Assembly (NCBI RefSeq): GCF_002019645.1
Contig: NZ_KV917374.1
Span: 3,546,696-3,610,695, forward strand
From: Litchfieldia alkalitelluris
GTDB lineage: Bacteria > Bacillota > Bacilli > Bacillales > Bacillaceae_L
DNA length: 64,000 nucleotides
Direction of reading: 5' to 3'
Made by a program: the position numbers and the translations under genes. Below, piece after piece: positions 1-8,670 of the stretch. Each line of letters opens with the position of its first letter. Position 1 is the first letter of the stretch. The notes beneath the pieces are model-generated. The model made no database searches. It had not been told where the DNA came from and worked only from the letters and a program-made list of their open reading frames with translations.

Positions 1-293
1 TCGGATCTATTATAATTATGTTGCCATGGGCTCTATTCCACTTAATTACAGGTGATATTGTATTAGGGACAAAGTTAGCAATTCTTGGAGCAATATTACT
101 CGTAATTAGACGTACAATTGAACCTAAAGTAATGGGAACCCATATTGGATTATCTCCATTGTCTACTTTAATTGCTATGTACTTAGGTTTAAAATTATTT
201 GGTATTTTAGGGTTTATCATAGGACCAATGATTTTAATAGCTTTTAATTCAGCAAGAGAAGCAGGAATCATTAAGTTAAATTTTAAGTTATAA
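1..293 (+). CDS. AI-2E family transporter, C-terminal fragment (YtvI-like)
   Basis: This is the 3' end of a gene cut by the left window edge: the frame is open from base 3 and ends with TAA at 291-293. The visible ~97 residues are hydrophobic, with at least three membrane segments and the motif RRTIEPKVMGTHIGLSPL, typical of the C-terminal part of AI-2E/PerM-family membrane proteins such as the sporulation protein YtvI. These proteins have about 350-370 residues, so roughly a quarter is present. Substrates are uncertain in this family. The internal ATG at 18 is not a start, because the frame continues upstream of it. A terminator follows within 10 bases. Whether this is YtvI or a paralogue cannot be decided from the fragment. 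Confidence 0.8.
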   Translation, partial: GSIIIMLPWALFHLITGDIVLGTKLAILGAILLVIRRTIEPKVMGTHIGLSPLSTLIAMYLGLKLFGILGFIIGPMILIAFNSAREAGIIKLNFKL

Positions 294-300
294 AAATAGA

Positions 301-330
301 AAAGGAGGTAATTCCCTCCTTTTTATTTTT
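301..330. terminator. Intrinsic terminator between convergent genes
   Basis: AAAGGAGG (301-308) pairs with CCTCCTTT (315-322) and T-rich tracts lie on both sides. It can serve the transporter on the plus strand and the acetyltransferase on the minus strand. Confidence 0.75.
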
Positions 331-341
331 ATTTGGATTTT

Positions 342-851
342 TTACATCGCTTCACTTAGTTCCCACATCAGAAATTTCCCTTCCTTTTTTGTGCATTTCA
401 TACCTAATTTCTCAAATAACCTGATGTATTGCAAATTACTATCGCTGCATTCCGTAATAACTTTTGTGGCTTCTGTCTGGGTGATTAGCCATTCAATCAG
501 TGCATCTACAGCCTCATAGGTTAAACTATAATCTTTTAGATCTTTCACCATATTAAAAGTAATATTTACATGCCCTCGTTTATCTGGTTTTCCTTGCAAA
601 TAAACATCTCCAATAATCTTCTTTTCCGAGTAATCGATAATCATCCAAAGGCCCCAACCATAAACGGACTCATCTTCTTCAAGATTCTCAATATAAATGG
701 GTAGCGTACTTTTAACCAGTGGTGACGGCCAGCCTTGCGGAATGATGATTGGTGACCTTTTCTCAAGTTCTTGTCGATGAAAAATGAGTGATTTTGCGAT
801 GTCTAATGAACAAGGTACTATTAATAATCGTTCAGTAAAGATCTCAATCAT
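342..851 (-). CDS. GNAT family N-acetyltransferase (RimJ/RimL-like)
   Basis: A 169-residue protein resembling RimJ/RimL-type GNAT acetyltransferases, which move an acetyl group from acetyl-CoA to an amine. It opens with the FTERLLIVPC strand usual for this subfamily, has a central IIGDVYLQ strand, and ends with the NLQYIRLFEKLGMKC segment that corresponds to the conserved C-terminal part of the fold. The start is preceded by the Shine-Dalgarno-like AAGGGAGA. The acceptor could be a small molecule, a drug or a protein N-terminus; nothing here decides it. It stands alone, convergent with the transporter to its left and separated from the oxidase cluster by a terminator and about 260 empty bases. 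It is not part of the syntenic B. subtilis cta block as I know it, so it is probably accessory. Confidence 0.8.
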   Translation of the reverse strand: MIEIFTERLLIVPCSLDIAKSLIFHRQELEKRSPIIIPQGWPSPLVKSTLPIYIENLEEDESVYGWGLWMIIDYSEKKIIGDVYLQGKPDKRGHVNITFNMVKDLKDYSLTYEAVDALIEWLITQTEATKVITECSDSNLQYIRLFEKLGMKCTKKEGKFLMWELSEAM

Positions 852-1064
852 CTCAACATCTCCCTTTCTGAAATTTAAAAGTAAATAAATACATTCTATT
901 GTAAGATATTCGTCCTGTTAGAATGTTGCTAAATTCCCTATCTTGAGAGTAAACAAAAGGTAATCACTTGATGAAAAGATGCCTCTCTAACATACTTGAT
1001 TCACCTTAGATGTAACAAAGGGGGATCATAATGACACGCCGCCCCAATATTACTAAATAAGCCA

Positions 1065-1105
1065 TAAAAAAAGGCGTTATAGAATATCCTATTCCATAAC
1101 ACCTT
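1065..1105 (-). terminator. Terminator after ctaM
   Basis: On the minus strand a 15-bp stem with two G-U pairs (arms 1091-1105 and 1071-1085) is followed by a run of seven T. It ends the cta cluster transcript just past ctaM. Confidence 0.85.
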
Positions 1106-1115
1106 ATACTTATTA

Positions 1116-1580
1116 CTAAAACCCTAATATCGCTTTAATAACAGAAGTTGTTTCTCCCCCGTGATAAAAAACATACAATAATAGATACACTGCAACACCA
1201 GTTGTGGCTGTAAAAAACCAAATAATGCTTGTTATTGGTCCAATCTTTTTATGCTTAATTAGTTGGTTCTTATAGCCTGTTAAGAGCGAAACAATTCCAA
1301 AAACTGCTCCTACAGTCGCTAAAAATATATGAAAGATTAGAAAAACGGTATAGTAAATTTTGATTTCATCTGGACCACCAAACTGAGTGTTTCCAATAAA
1401 TATTGTTCTAGAAGCATAAATGATGAAAAAGATAATAGCAAAAATCCCTGCTAATGTCATTGTCTTCTTATGTGCTTCCACTCTTCCTTTTACAATTAAA
1501 TACCATCCTACTGCAACAGTAATTGCACTTAATACTATGAAAATAGTACTTATTGTTGGTAATATAGGTAAATTGGTCAT
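1116..1580 (-). CDS. ctaM: CtaM/YozB-type DUF420 oxidase maturation protein
   Basis: A 154-residue DUF420 membrane protein with about four or five membrane spans. CtaM in Bacillus and Staphylococcus is needed for maturation of heme-copper oxidases; I infer the same role from family and from position beside ctaG. Conserved histidines lie near the ends of helices (KGRVEAHKKTM, FLIFHIFLA, KHKKIGP, YVFYHGGE), a pattern fitting metal or heme handling. A longer frame runs up to 1712, but I choose the ATG at 1578-1580 because AGAGAGG precedes it at good spacing and the protein then starts MTNLPILPT, as homologues do. ctaG lies 143 bases upstream in the same direction. Confidence 0.85.
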   Translation of the reverse strand: MTNLPILPTISTIFIVLSAITVAVGWYLIVKGRVEAHKKTMTLAGIFAIIFFIIYASRTIFIGNTQFGGPDEIKIYYTVFLIFHIFLATVGAVFGIVSLLTGYKNQLIKHKKIGPITSIIWFFTATTGVAVYLLLYVFYHGGETTSVIKAILGF

Positions 1581-1723
1581 ATCTGTTCCTCTCTTTAGTT
1601 CAAGAATATACCTTTTAATTTTAGTAGAGTTCAATTTAATTTGCAATAAATCAGCAAAATAAACAAGGATACCTATAGTGTCAACTGACATATTAGTGAA
1701 CTTTTTAGGCATCCCGTTTCATA

Positions 1724-2623
1724 TTATTTTATCGGATTAGGATTGATTAAATCAGCATCAATTTGTTCCTGCTCTCTTTCTTTACGAACCCATTGAAAGA
1801 AAATCACACCTAAAATAGTACCATAAACAATTTCTTGGATGATTTTCATGATCACTCCCCCTAATTGTTGGTCTTCAACTAATGGTAAGGAATTAAACAT
1901 TTGAGGCCCAGTTAGATCTATAGTTGCCAACATAGCCGGAGGCACACAGAGTTCAAGAGCAGTTGCCCATGCTGTAGGATCAGTATACGTAGCATAAAGA
2001 GGTGTATTTGCAAATATGATTAATGCACACGCTGGCGTTAATAAAATTCCATCTGCAAAGATATACCCAACTCTTTTTAAACCATTTAATGTTTGCCACT
2101 CAGGCAACGGGTTAATTAAAGGCCACCACATCATGATTGATGCAATAAATAATATTGTTGTTGTTAATGAATGAAGTAACATACTAGTTTTTACTACGTC
2201 AAAAATTAATGGAATATGGTAAAAAGAAAATACTCCATTAAAAGCAATTAAAGCAAATAACGGTAGTGTAAGAAATTTAAAAACTGGTTTTATATACCTA
2301 TTATTAACAACAGCTCGCAGCATCCAAGCAGGCATTCCCAAGATCAACAACGGTGGAACAACCAAATACAAGACTGCCATTTGAGTCATATGTGCACTAA
2401 ACATCAAATGACCTAATAAATCAACAGGACTTCCTTTACATACGTACACTAAAAGCATTGCAGATGAAAAAAACGATATTTGTTTAGCTGTCGCTTTTTC
2501 TCCAAGTTGATATCTCTTTCTAATCGGTCCAATTAATAAAAAATAAGCAATCGTAATTAACACTATAACAAGAAAGAAATATGGACTCCATAATGCTCTA
2601 AAACCAAATATATCAATTGACAT
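1724..2623 (-). CDS. ctaG: Cytochrome c oxidase assembly factor CtaG (caa3 type)
   Basis: A 299-residue integral membrane protein with about seven hydrophobic spans and the CtaG_Bac signature region around MFSAHMTQMAVLYLVVPPL and NPLPEWQTLNG. In B. subtilis CtaG is required for an active caa3 oxidase, probably through copper delivery to the CuB centre; it is unrelated to the mitochondrial Cox11-type CtaG. Histidines in the membrane segments (LLGHLMFSAHM, FYHIPL) are candidate metal ligands. An AAGGTGG ribosome site precedes the ATG. A strong terminator sits between ctaF and this gene, so it is expressed by read-through or from a promoter in the 150-base gap. Confidence 0.92.
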   Translation of the reverse strand: MSIDIFGFRALWSPYFFLVIVLITIAYFLLIGPIRKRYQLGEKATAKQISFFSSAMLLVYVCKGSPVDLLGHLMFSAHMTQMAVLYLVVPPLLILGMPAWMLRAVVNNRYIKPVFKFLTLPLFALIAFNGVFSFYHIPLIFDVVKTSMLLHSLTTTILFIASIMMWWPLINPLPEWQTLNGLKRVGYIFADGILLTPACALIIFANTPLYATYTDPTAWATALELCVPPAMLATIDLTGPQMFNSLPLVEDQQLGGVIMKIIQEIVYGTILGVIFFQWVRKEREQEQIDADLINPNPIK

Positions 2624-2732
2624 GTTTATACCACCTTAGAATCTAACTTTATGTAATTATTATACAACCCTTAATGCACGGATTCAAACTTTCATGGATG
2701 GTAATAGATTCTATTTATATTAGAAATCGGTT

Positions 2733-2763
2733 CAAAAAAAGAAATCGGCTATAGCCGATTTCT
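2733..2763 (-). terminator. Terminator between ctaF and ctaG
   Basis: Perfect 11-bp inverted repeat AAGAAATCGGC/GCCGATTTCTT with a TATA loop, followed on the minus strand by seven T. It should end most transcripts coming from ctaCDEF. Confidence 0.85.
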
Positions 2764-2773
2764 TCTGTTTCAT

Positions 2774-3106
2774 TTACCACCAAATAATTGTTGTAAATGC
2801 CAAAACTGTAATTAACCCTACTAAAACACCTGAATAAAGGAATAAAGCAGGTGCCTCATGCCCTTTATGGCTCATGTGCATAAAGTAATAAAGTTGAAAA
2901 ATTAGTTGAACAACAGCTAGAAGAAGAATAAACGGTACTGTATACCATGCATCAAAATCAGCTGCTACTGCAAAAAATGCAACAAGAGTTAAGAAAAGAG
3001 TAATAGCAAACGATACTAATTGATGTCTCATATCTTCAGCATTTTTGCGTCTGCGATAAGCAATATCAACTTTTGGGTGTCCTGAATTTGATTGATTTGT
3101 CGCCAT
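2774..3106 (-). CDS. ctaF: Cytochrome c oxidase subunit IVB (caa3 type)
   Basis: A 110-residue protein with three membrane helices, matching the short prokaryotic subunit IV (COX4_pro family) of caa3 oxidase. It supports assembly of the CtaCDE core and carries no redox centre. The hydrophilic N-terminus (residues 1-30, HPKVDIAYRRRKNAEDM) and the YYFMHMSHKGHEAPA loop are as expected. It starts 4 bases after ctaE with a GGGTGGG ribosome site inside the end of ctaE, so the two are co-translated. It is the last gene before a terminator. Confidence 0.92.
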   Translation of the reverse strand: MATNQSNSGHPKVDIAYRRRKNAEDMRHQLVSFAITLFLTLVAFFAVAADFDAWYTVPFILLLAVVQLIFQLYYFMHMSHKGHEAPALFLYSGVLVGLITVLAFTTIIWW

Positions 3107-3110
3107 CAGT

Positions 3111-3731
3111 TTATCCCACCATTCCCATTAAATATACAACTGTAAAAATGAAAATCCAAACAACATCAATGAAGTGCCAGTAAAGACTTGCTACATAAAA
3201 TTTTGGTGCATTGTATAAGTCAAGTCCTCGTCTCGCATTTCTAATCATTAGTGTAAGAATCCAAAGTAATCCAAATGCAACGTGAGCACCATGTGTTCCA
3301 ACAAGAACATAGAATGCTGAACCAAAAGCACTACTTGTAATAGTATGCTTTAAATGGATATAGTGATTAAATTCATAAATTTCAAGTGCTAGGAAAGCTG
3401 CTCCTAACGCAACAGTAATCCCTAACCATAGTTGCATTTTTTTGAAGTCAAAGTTCTTCATGTGATAGATTGCATATACACTCGTTAACGAGCTTGTTAA
3501 TAAGAGCATTGTTGCAAAAAACACAAGTGGTAATTCAAATAACTCTTGTGATGTAGGACCACCATTTGTTTTGTCTCTAAGAGCTAAAAATGTTGCAAAT
3601 AGAGAAGCAAATAAAACAGTCTCTCCACCTAAGAATAACCAGAATCCTAAAAATTTATTTTTCCCTTCGAGGGTTGCTTTTTCCGGTGATGCAGGAAATG
3701 TTTCTGCAGTTAATTTTTCTTCAACATGCAT
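3111..3731 (-). CDS. ctaE: Cytochrome c oxidase subunit III (caa3 type)
   Basis: A 206-residue subunit III with five membrane helices, about the length seen in Bacillus caa3 oxidases. Family landmarks are FWLFLGGETVLFASLF near residue 30, the histidine-containing GTHGAHVAFGLLW and the C-terminal LYWHFIDVVWIFIF. It contributes to oxidase stability and proton uptake without a cofactor of its own. Its ATG overlaps the ctaD stop as TAATG (3727-3733 region), a translational-coupling arrangement, so subunits I and III should be made in step. Confidence 0.95.
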   Translation of the reverse strand: MHVEEKLTAETFPASPEKATLEGKNKFLGFWLFLGGETVLFASLFATFLALRDKTNGGPTSQELFELPLVFFATMLLLTSSLTSVYAIYHMKNFDFKKMQLWLGITVALGAAFLALEIYEFNHYIHLKHTITSSAFGSAFYVLVGTHGAHVAFGLLWILTLMIRNARRGLDLYNAPKFYVASLYWHFIDVVWIFIFTVVYLMGMVG

Positions 3732-5611
3732 TATGCTTTAACCCCCTTATTATCATCATCATCCATAAGTTCTTCTTTATGAATATGGAATCCATGATCA
3801 TCAATAACAGAACGTAAGAACATAGAACCAAACGTAATCGCCATTCCTATAAAGATGACAGGAATTGCCCAAGCATCGTGTTTATCACCAAATTGATAGA
3901 TAAATCCGAATGCAGAAATAAACAATCCTAGTGACATTGTAAACGGTAAGATCGAGCCGTTTGGCATATGAATATCACCAATTGGTTCAGCTGGTGTCAT
4001 TCCTTTTTTACCAGCCATTTTTTCTACCCAAAGTGCATCTAATCCACGTACTAACGGTGTTTGCTTAAAGTTATACTCAGGAGGAGGTGAAGGAATAGCC
4101 CACTCAAGTGTACGTCCATCTCCCCATGCATCAGCTTCTGCTTTAGGTCCATTAATGGATGTCTTAACTATATTTACTAAAAGAATTAGTGTTGAAATAG
4201 CCATAAAGAAAGCACCAATTGTACTTACTAGGTTCCCTAGCTCAAGACCTTGACCTGGTAAGAATGTAAAGATACGACGTGGCATCCCCATTAATCCAAG
4301 GAAATGTTGAATAAAGAATGTCAAGTGGAAACCGATAAGGAATAACCAGAACGTCCACTTTCCAAGTTTCTCATCTAACATGCGACCGAACATTTTTGGC
4401 CACCAGTAAGTTACACCTGCTAATAGACCAAATACAACTCCACCTACAATTACGTAGTGGAAGTGGGCAACAACGAAGTACGTGTCATGAAATTGGTAAT
4501 CAGCAGCTGCAGCAGCTAACATTACTCCTGTTACACCACCCATTGTAAATGATGGAATAAATGCAACCGCATATAACATCGGTACAGTAAACGTAATTTG
4601 ACCGCCCCACATTGTTAAAATCCAGTTAAATATTTTAATTCCTGTTGGAACTGCGATAGCCATCGTTGCAACAGCAAAAATTGCGTTTGCGATTGGACCT
4701 AACCCAGTTGTAAACATGTGGTGAGCCCAAACCATGAATCCTAAGAAACCGATAAGGACCGTCGCGAATACCATTGATGAGTATCCGAATAATCTTTTTC
4801 TTGAGAATGTTGCAAGAATTTCTGAGAATACCCCAAACGCAGGAAGTACAAGAATATATACTTCCGGGTGACCAAAGATCCAGAATAAGTGCTCCCAGAT
4901 AATTGTATTTCCACCCATTTCAGGAACGAAGAAGCCTGTTCCAAATAAACGGTCAAACATCATTAGTGCTAATCCTACTGTTAAAGGAGGAAAAGCAAAT
5001 AAGATTAAAGCTGATGCTACGAAAGTAGACCAAGTAAATAATGGCATACGCATATAAGTCATACCAGGTGCTCTCATGTTGATAATGGTAACAAGGAAGT
5101 TAATCCCTCCGATAAGTGTACCAATACCAGAAATTTGAAGACCTAGTACATAAAAATCAATTCCATGTCCTGGTGAGTGTAAAGCAAGTGATGCATAATT
5201 AGTCCAACCTGCATCAGGTGCTCCACCTAAAAACCAACTCATGTTTAGAAAAACTCCACCAAAGAAAAACAACCAAAATCCTAATGCATTAATAAATGGA
5301 AATGCAACATCGCGCGCACCGATTTGTAATGGCATAATTGCATTCATTAAAGCAAATAAAAGTGGCATTGCAGCAAGGAAAATCATTGTTGTCCCATGCA
5401 TTGTTAGTATTTCGTTGTAAAATCCTGCGCTTACAAAATTATTATCCGGAATTGCAAGCTGAATTCGGATAAACATTGCTTCTAGTCCTCCGAGTAGGAA
5501 AAAGAAGCCACCGGCAATAAGATAAAGGACGGCGATTTTTTTATGATCAACTGTTGTTAAATAATCCCACACAGTCGCGCCAAACCCCTTTTTCTGAGCT
5601 AACGTACTCAC
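3731..5611 (-). CDS. ctaD: Cytochrome c oxidase subunit I (caa3 type)
   Basis: A 626-residue catalytic subunit of caa3 cytochrome c oxidase, which reduces oxygen to water and pumps protons. Visible ligands: H72 (TMHGTT, low-spin heme a), the CuB site with the His-Tyr crosslink motif HPEVY at 248-252, paired histidines 297-298, and H383 and H385 in VAHFHYV for the two hemes. The length beyond about 550 residues is the C-terminal membrane extension usual for Bacillus caa3 enzymes. It starts with GTG at 5609-5611 behind a GGGAGG ribosome site, 32 bases after ctaC. All key residues are intact. Confidence 0.97.
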   Translation of the reverse strand: MSTLAQKKGFGATVWDYLTTVDHKKIAVLYLIAGGFFFLLGGLEAMFIRIQLAIPDNNFVSAGFYNEILTMHGTTMIFLAAMPLLFALMNAIMPLQIGARDVAFPFINALGFWLFFFGGVFLNMSWFLGGAPDAGWTNYASLALHSPGHGIDFYVLGLQISGIGTLIGGINFLVTIINMRAPGMTYMRMPLFTWSTFVASALILFAFPPLTVGLALMMFDRLFGTGFFVPEMGGNTIIWEHLFWIFGHPEVYILVLPAFGVFSEILATFSRKRLFGYSSMVFATVLIGFLGFMVWAHHMFTTGLGPIANAIFAVATMAIAVPTGIKIFNWILTMWGGQITFTVPMLYAVAFIPSFTMGGVTGVMLAAAAADYQFHDTYFVVAHFHYVIVGGVVFGLLAGVTYWWPKMFGRMLDEKLGKWTFWLFLIGFHLTFFIQHFLGLMGMPRRIFTFLPGQGLELGNLVSTIGAFFMAISTLILLVNIVKTSINGPKAEADAWGDGRTLEWAIPSPPPEYNFKQTPLVRGLDALWVEKMAGKKGMTPAEPIGDIHMPNGSILPFTMSLGLFISAFGFIYQFGDKHDAWAIPVIFIGMAITFGSMFLRSVIDDHGFHIHKEELMDDDDNKGVKA

Positions 5612-5643
5612 AGTGTAACCTCCCTTTTAAATACTTCTGTTAA

Positions 5644-6714
5644 TTAATCTTGTACTTTTAGATTTAATAAATATTCTGCTAAAGCATCAAGTTCCTCTTC
5701 AGACATACCCTCATGATCATAAGACTTTGTCATTAGGTTACCTGGCTTATATGCTTCTGGATCTCTGATCCATTTTTTTAGATTCTCTTCGTTAAATTCA
5801 AAGCGACCAGCAATACTTGAACGTTCGCCAAAGTTAGCTAAGTTTGGTGCTGTTGGTCTTACTTCACTCGTATCAATCGCATGACAGCCAATACAGTTAT
5901 ATTGATTAAATACTTGCTCACCTTGAGAAGCTAGTTCTGTAGTTGGTTCATACACTTCAGCATTTTGCATATCAGATACCCATTGATCAAACTCTTCCCT
6001 TGGAAGCGGCTTTACTTTAAAGTCCATTAATGCATGTGAAGGACCACATAACTCAGCACATTTGCCATAGAAAAGTCCACCAGCTTTATCAGTTCCTTCT
6101 TGATCAAATTCTAAAAAGAACTTATTTACGTTATCAGTGTTAGTATCCATCTTTCCTCCAACAGAAGGAATCCAGAATGAGTGTTTTACATCAGATGCCA
6201 CTAGTTCAAAGTAAACTCTTTCATCTGTTGGAACCACTAATTCTTGACCTGTAACAATTCCTAAATCAGGGTAATTAAATTCCCACCAATACAGGTTTGC
6301 TGTTACCTTTACTATCAGCGCATCCTCATCACGAGTTTCCGCTTCCATAGGCGAAACATCAGCTAATTTAAAAGTTGCAGATACAACCGGTACAGCCAAT
6401 ACAATAAGTAGTAAAATTGGAATAATAGTCCAGATCATTTCAAGCTTATGACTGCCTTCGACTTGCTTTGGAATAATTGTTTCATCACCTTTTTTACGGC
6501 GAAAGCGAACTATTGCATAGATAAATAAGATTGAAACAACAATGACTACAAGAACCATTATAGCAGTACTCAGAATCATTAATGAATACTGCATATCTGC
6601 CACTTCACCAGCTGGTTGAAGTGTAGATATGAATGGTTCACCGCAACCTGCTAACATCAGCGCCATTAAAGCAAATAGAGAGAAAAAGCGCAATTTTGGT
6701 AGCCAATTTTTCAT
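5644..6714 (-). CDS. ctaC: Cytochrome c oxidase subunit II with fused cytochrome c
   Basis: A 356-residue lipoprotein that accepts electrons and passes them to subunit I. Order of parts: signal peptide with lipobox LMLAGC (Cys24), two membrane helices (about 43-67 and 93-114), the CuA cupredoxin domain with CAELC at 219-223, and a C-terminal cytochrome c domain with CIGCH at 274-278 and a likely Met ligand in PGNLMTKS. The fusion to cytochrome c makes this caa3 rather than aa3. A TTG-initiated extension to 6738 is possible, but AGAGGGG lies inside it and serves the ATG at 6712-6714, which gives a normal signal peptide. The upstream gap to ctaB holds a hairpin. Confidence 0.95.
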   Translation of the reverse strand: MKNWLPKLRFFSLFALMALMLAGCGEPFISTLQPAGEVADMQYSLMILSTAIMVLVVIVVSILFIYAIVRFRRKKGDETIIPKQVEGSHKLEMIWTIIPILLLIVLAVPVVSATFKLADVSPMEAETRDEDALIVKVTANLYWWEFNYPDLGIVTGQELVVPTDERVYFELVASDVKHSFWIPSVGGKMDTNTDNVNKFFLEFDQEGTDKAGGLFYGKCAELCGPSHALMDFKVKPLPREEFDQWVSDMQNAEVYEPTTELASQGEQVFNQYNCIGCHAIDTSEVRPTAPNLANFGERSSIAGRFEFNEENLKKWIRDPEAYKPGNLMTKSYDHEGMSEEELDALAEYLLNLKVQD

Positions 6715-6856
6715 AGTGAAATCAAACCCCTCTTTCAAAGTATTTAGTGATTGATATCTTCTTACAATTGAACCTGTTTAACATCCCCTGTTATTGACTC
6801 ATAGCAACATTCGTAAATAAAAACAGATATGAGTAGATGATCAGTTCCTATTATGT

Positions 6857-6881
6857 AGGCGTGTGTAGTACTCACACGCTT
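6857..6881. other. Hairpin in the ctaB-ctaC intergenic region
   Basis: A 9-bp stem (6857-6865 with 6873-6881, one G-T pair) around a 7-base loop lies in the 285-base gap between ctaB and ctaC. No T tract follows on either strand, so it is not a standard terminator. It could act in RNA processing or differential stability within the cta transcript; this is inference. Confidence 0.45.
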
Positions 6882-6999
6882 AAAGCAAATTGAATCAATA
6901 GATCATTTAACAGTTAACTTCAATTTTCAAAAGATATAAATTCCTTCTATATTAAATTTCTAAGAGAAAGAATTACAAAGTAATGTAATCTGACTAAGT

Positions 7000-7935
7000 T
7001 TAGATTGCTGTAACAATTACCATTGCTACAAACAGAATGGTCAAATAATTAAGCGAGTATACAAACATATACTTTGACCACTTAATATCATCCTTCATTT
7101 TGAATCCCATTATTCCAATTATTAACCACCCAATGTTTAATAGGGTTGCTAGGATAAGAAACGGAATACCTAGTGAAAATAAATAGAATGGGAGTGGTAA
7201 GAGACAAGCAACCCAAACAACCATTTGGCGTTTTGTAATTGCAAATCCATGAACAACAGGAAGCATTGGAATTCCAGCTCTTCTATATTCCTCACAACGC
7301 TTCATAGCAATTGCAAGAAAATGCGGAGGTTGCCAGATAAACATAATTAAAAACAGTACCCACGCTACTGTATGAAGACCTGGATCAATAGCTGCCCACC
7401 CAATTAACGGTGGTACCGCTCCAGAAATACTTCCAATAACTGTATTAATAGTATATCTACGCTTTGACCACATTGTATATAAGAAAACATATGTCACAAA
7501 ACCAACTAATCCAATTATTGCGGCTGTTAATGTAGTAAGTGAAAGAAAAACTGTCCCTAGGAATGTAAATGCAATTCCCATATATAATACATGAACCGGT
7601 ACAACTTTTCCGGTTACAGTGGGTCTATCCTTTGTTCTTTCCATTAAATGATCAATATCTCGATCGATAAAGTTATTGATTGCACAGGAACCTGCAATTA
7701 CAAGTGAAGATCCCAGCAGTGTAAAGATTAAAGTGCTAATATTCGCTAACAAACCTTCTCCAGTAAAGTATAGCGCTAACCAAATACCTGTGAAGGTTGT
7801 GATAAAGTTAGAATTGACAATTCCAATCTTTATTAATGCTAGAAAGTCCTTAAGAACTAACCTCTTATCCAGGATTTGAGGATTAGTGTCTTCGATGTGA
7901 GAAGCTGCATCAGGCATCGTTCTCGTATTTCCCAT
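7000..7935 (-). CDS. ctaB: Protoheme IX farnesyltransferase (heme O synthase)
   Basis: A 311-residue UbiA-family membrane prenyltransferase that adds farnesyl to heme B to make heme O, the precursor used by CtaA. The first Asp-rich substrate motif [19 protein letters not shown] is intact, and a second acidic region is seen around [16 protein letters not shown] to [12 protein letters not shown]. About nine membrane spans follow a 30-residue hydrophilic N-terminus. A strong AGGAGG ribosome site precedes the ATG. It is the first gene of the ctaBCDEF unit and is divergent from ctaA across about 735 bases, the arrangement seen in B. subtilis, where ResD and CcpA act on this region. Confidence 0.95.
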   Translation of the reverse strand: MGNTRTMPDAASHIEDTNPQILDKRLVLKDFLALIKIGIVNSNFITTFTGIWLALYFTGEGLLANISTLIFTLLGSSLVIAGSCAINNFIDRDIDHLMERTKDRPTVTGKVVPVHVLYMGIAFTFLGTVFLSLTTLTAAIIGLVGFVTYVFLYTMWSKRRYTINTVIGSISGAVPPLIGWAAIDPGLHTVAWVLFLIMFIWQPPHFLAIAMKRCEEYRRAGIPMLPVVHGFAITKRQMVVWVACLLPLPFYLFSLGIPFLILATLLNIGWLIIGIMGFKMKDDIKWSKYMFVYSLNYLTILFVAMVIVTAI

Positions 7936-8057
7936 TATATAAATCCTCCTTTAAGTGGACAGTACATTCAATTCTAACATTTTGACAGAGGTATTTCTAT
8001 TCAAATATTTAAGAGATTTTATCAAAAATAGCTTTTCTTCATAATAAATCTAATTAT

Positions 8058-8071
8058 TTCATGCGCTTTCC
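8058..8071 (-). promoter_or_regulatory. Possible CcpA (cre) site upstream of ctaB
   Basis: Read on the minus strand, GGAAAGCGCATGAA matches 11 of 14 positions of the cre consensus. B. subtilis ctaB is under CcpA repression, which makes the match plausible. It is weak on sequence alone. Confidence 0.35.
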
Positions 8072-8163
8072 TCTGTACAGACAGTGAAAAAGAAAAATTC
8101 TTTCTCTATAAAATTATATTAAAAAACTCCGTCTTTGTATATTAAACCATACTTTTTGTTGGA

Positions 8164-8172
8164 TTTGTGAAC
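8164..8172 (+). promoter_or_regulatory. Possible ResD-binding site
   Basis: TTTGTGAAC fits the TTTGTGAA-type ResD box and sits within a TTTGTGAACAAA palindrome. In B. subtilis ResD activates ctaA from this divergent region. The site is about 500 bases from ctaA and 230 from ctaB. Confidence 0.4.
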
Positions 8173-8670
8173 AAATTTTGAATAAAATTTGACTTTTTTA
8201 TGACTTATATTTCATTATTTTGTTCTAGTAAGTATTATACACTCTTAATCCAAAAAGCATATCCCTATTAATTTTATTTCAAAATCAAGTCTTGTATTAA
8301 AAACATTTTCACTATAGTAATAGTGAATATTAGTTACTTTTTTATACATTACTGTACATAAAATAGTCATTGAAGATTTCTAGGAAACTTTAATTCAAAG
8401 ATTTCATTTCACAAAATTCCAAGTTGGTTTTCAGACCCTGAAAAATTAAATTTATATAATAATGAAATCTATTTATTTGAAAATATATACTTTGATATTT
8501 ACCTATAATTGATATATCATTATAGTCGTATATTTTAACCAAGCAATATCTCTTGCAATAAAGTTGGTTTAAACAGAGTTTTTCATATAAGAGACACTTT
8601 ATATGTGCATTTTGAAAGATTCCTTTGAATCAACACATTTCTAGTTATATAAATTAAGAAGGTGAATGTG

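Larger units (their letters stand above)
7936..8670. promoter_or_regulatory. Divergent ctaB-ctaA control region
   Basis: About 735 AT-rich bases without a credible gene separate two divergent heme A synthesis genes. It holds a possible ResD box and a possible cre site, listed separately. I do not see a clear sigma-A promoter for either gene. The best -35/-10 match before ctaA (8625-8653) would start RNA inside the ribosome site, so I do not accept it. Confidence 0.6.

Noticed and set aside
1031-1060. Nine-codon frame upstream of the ctaM terminator
   Set aside because: No supporting signal other than an ATG; too short to defend.
8625-8653. Promoter TTGAAT-17-TATAAA before ctaA
   Set aside because: It would start RNA at about 8660, inside the ribosome-binding site, leaving no usable leader.
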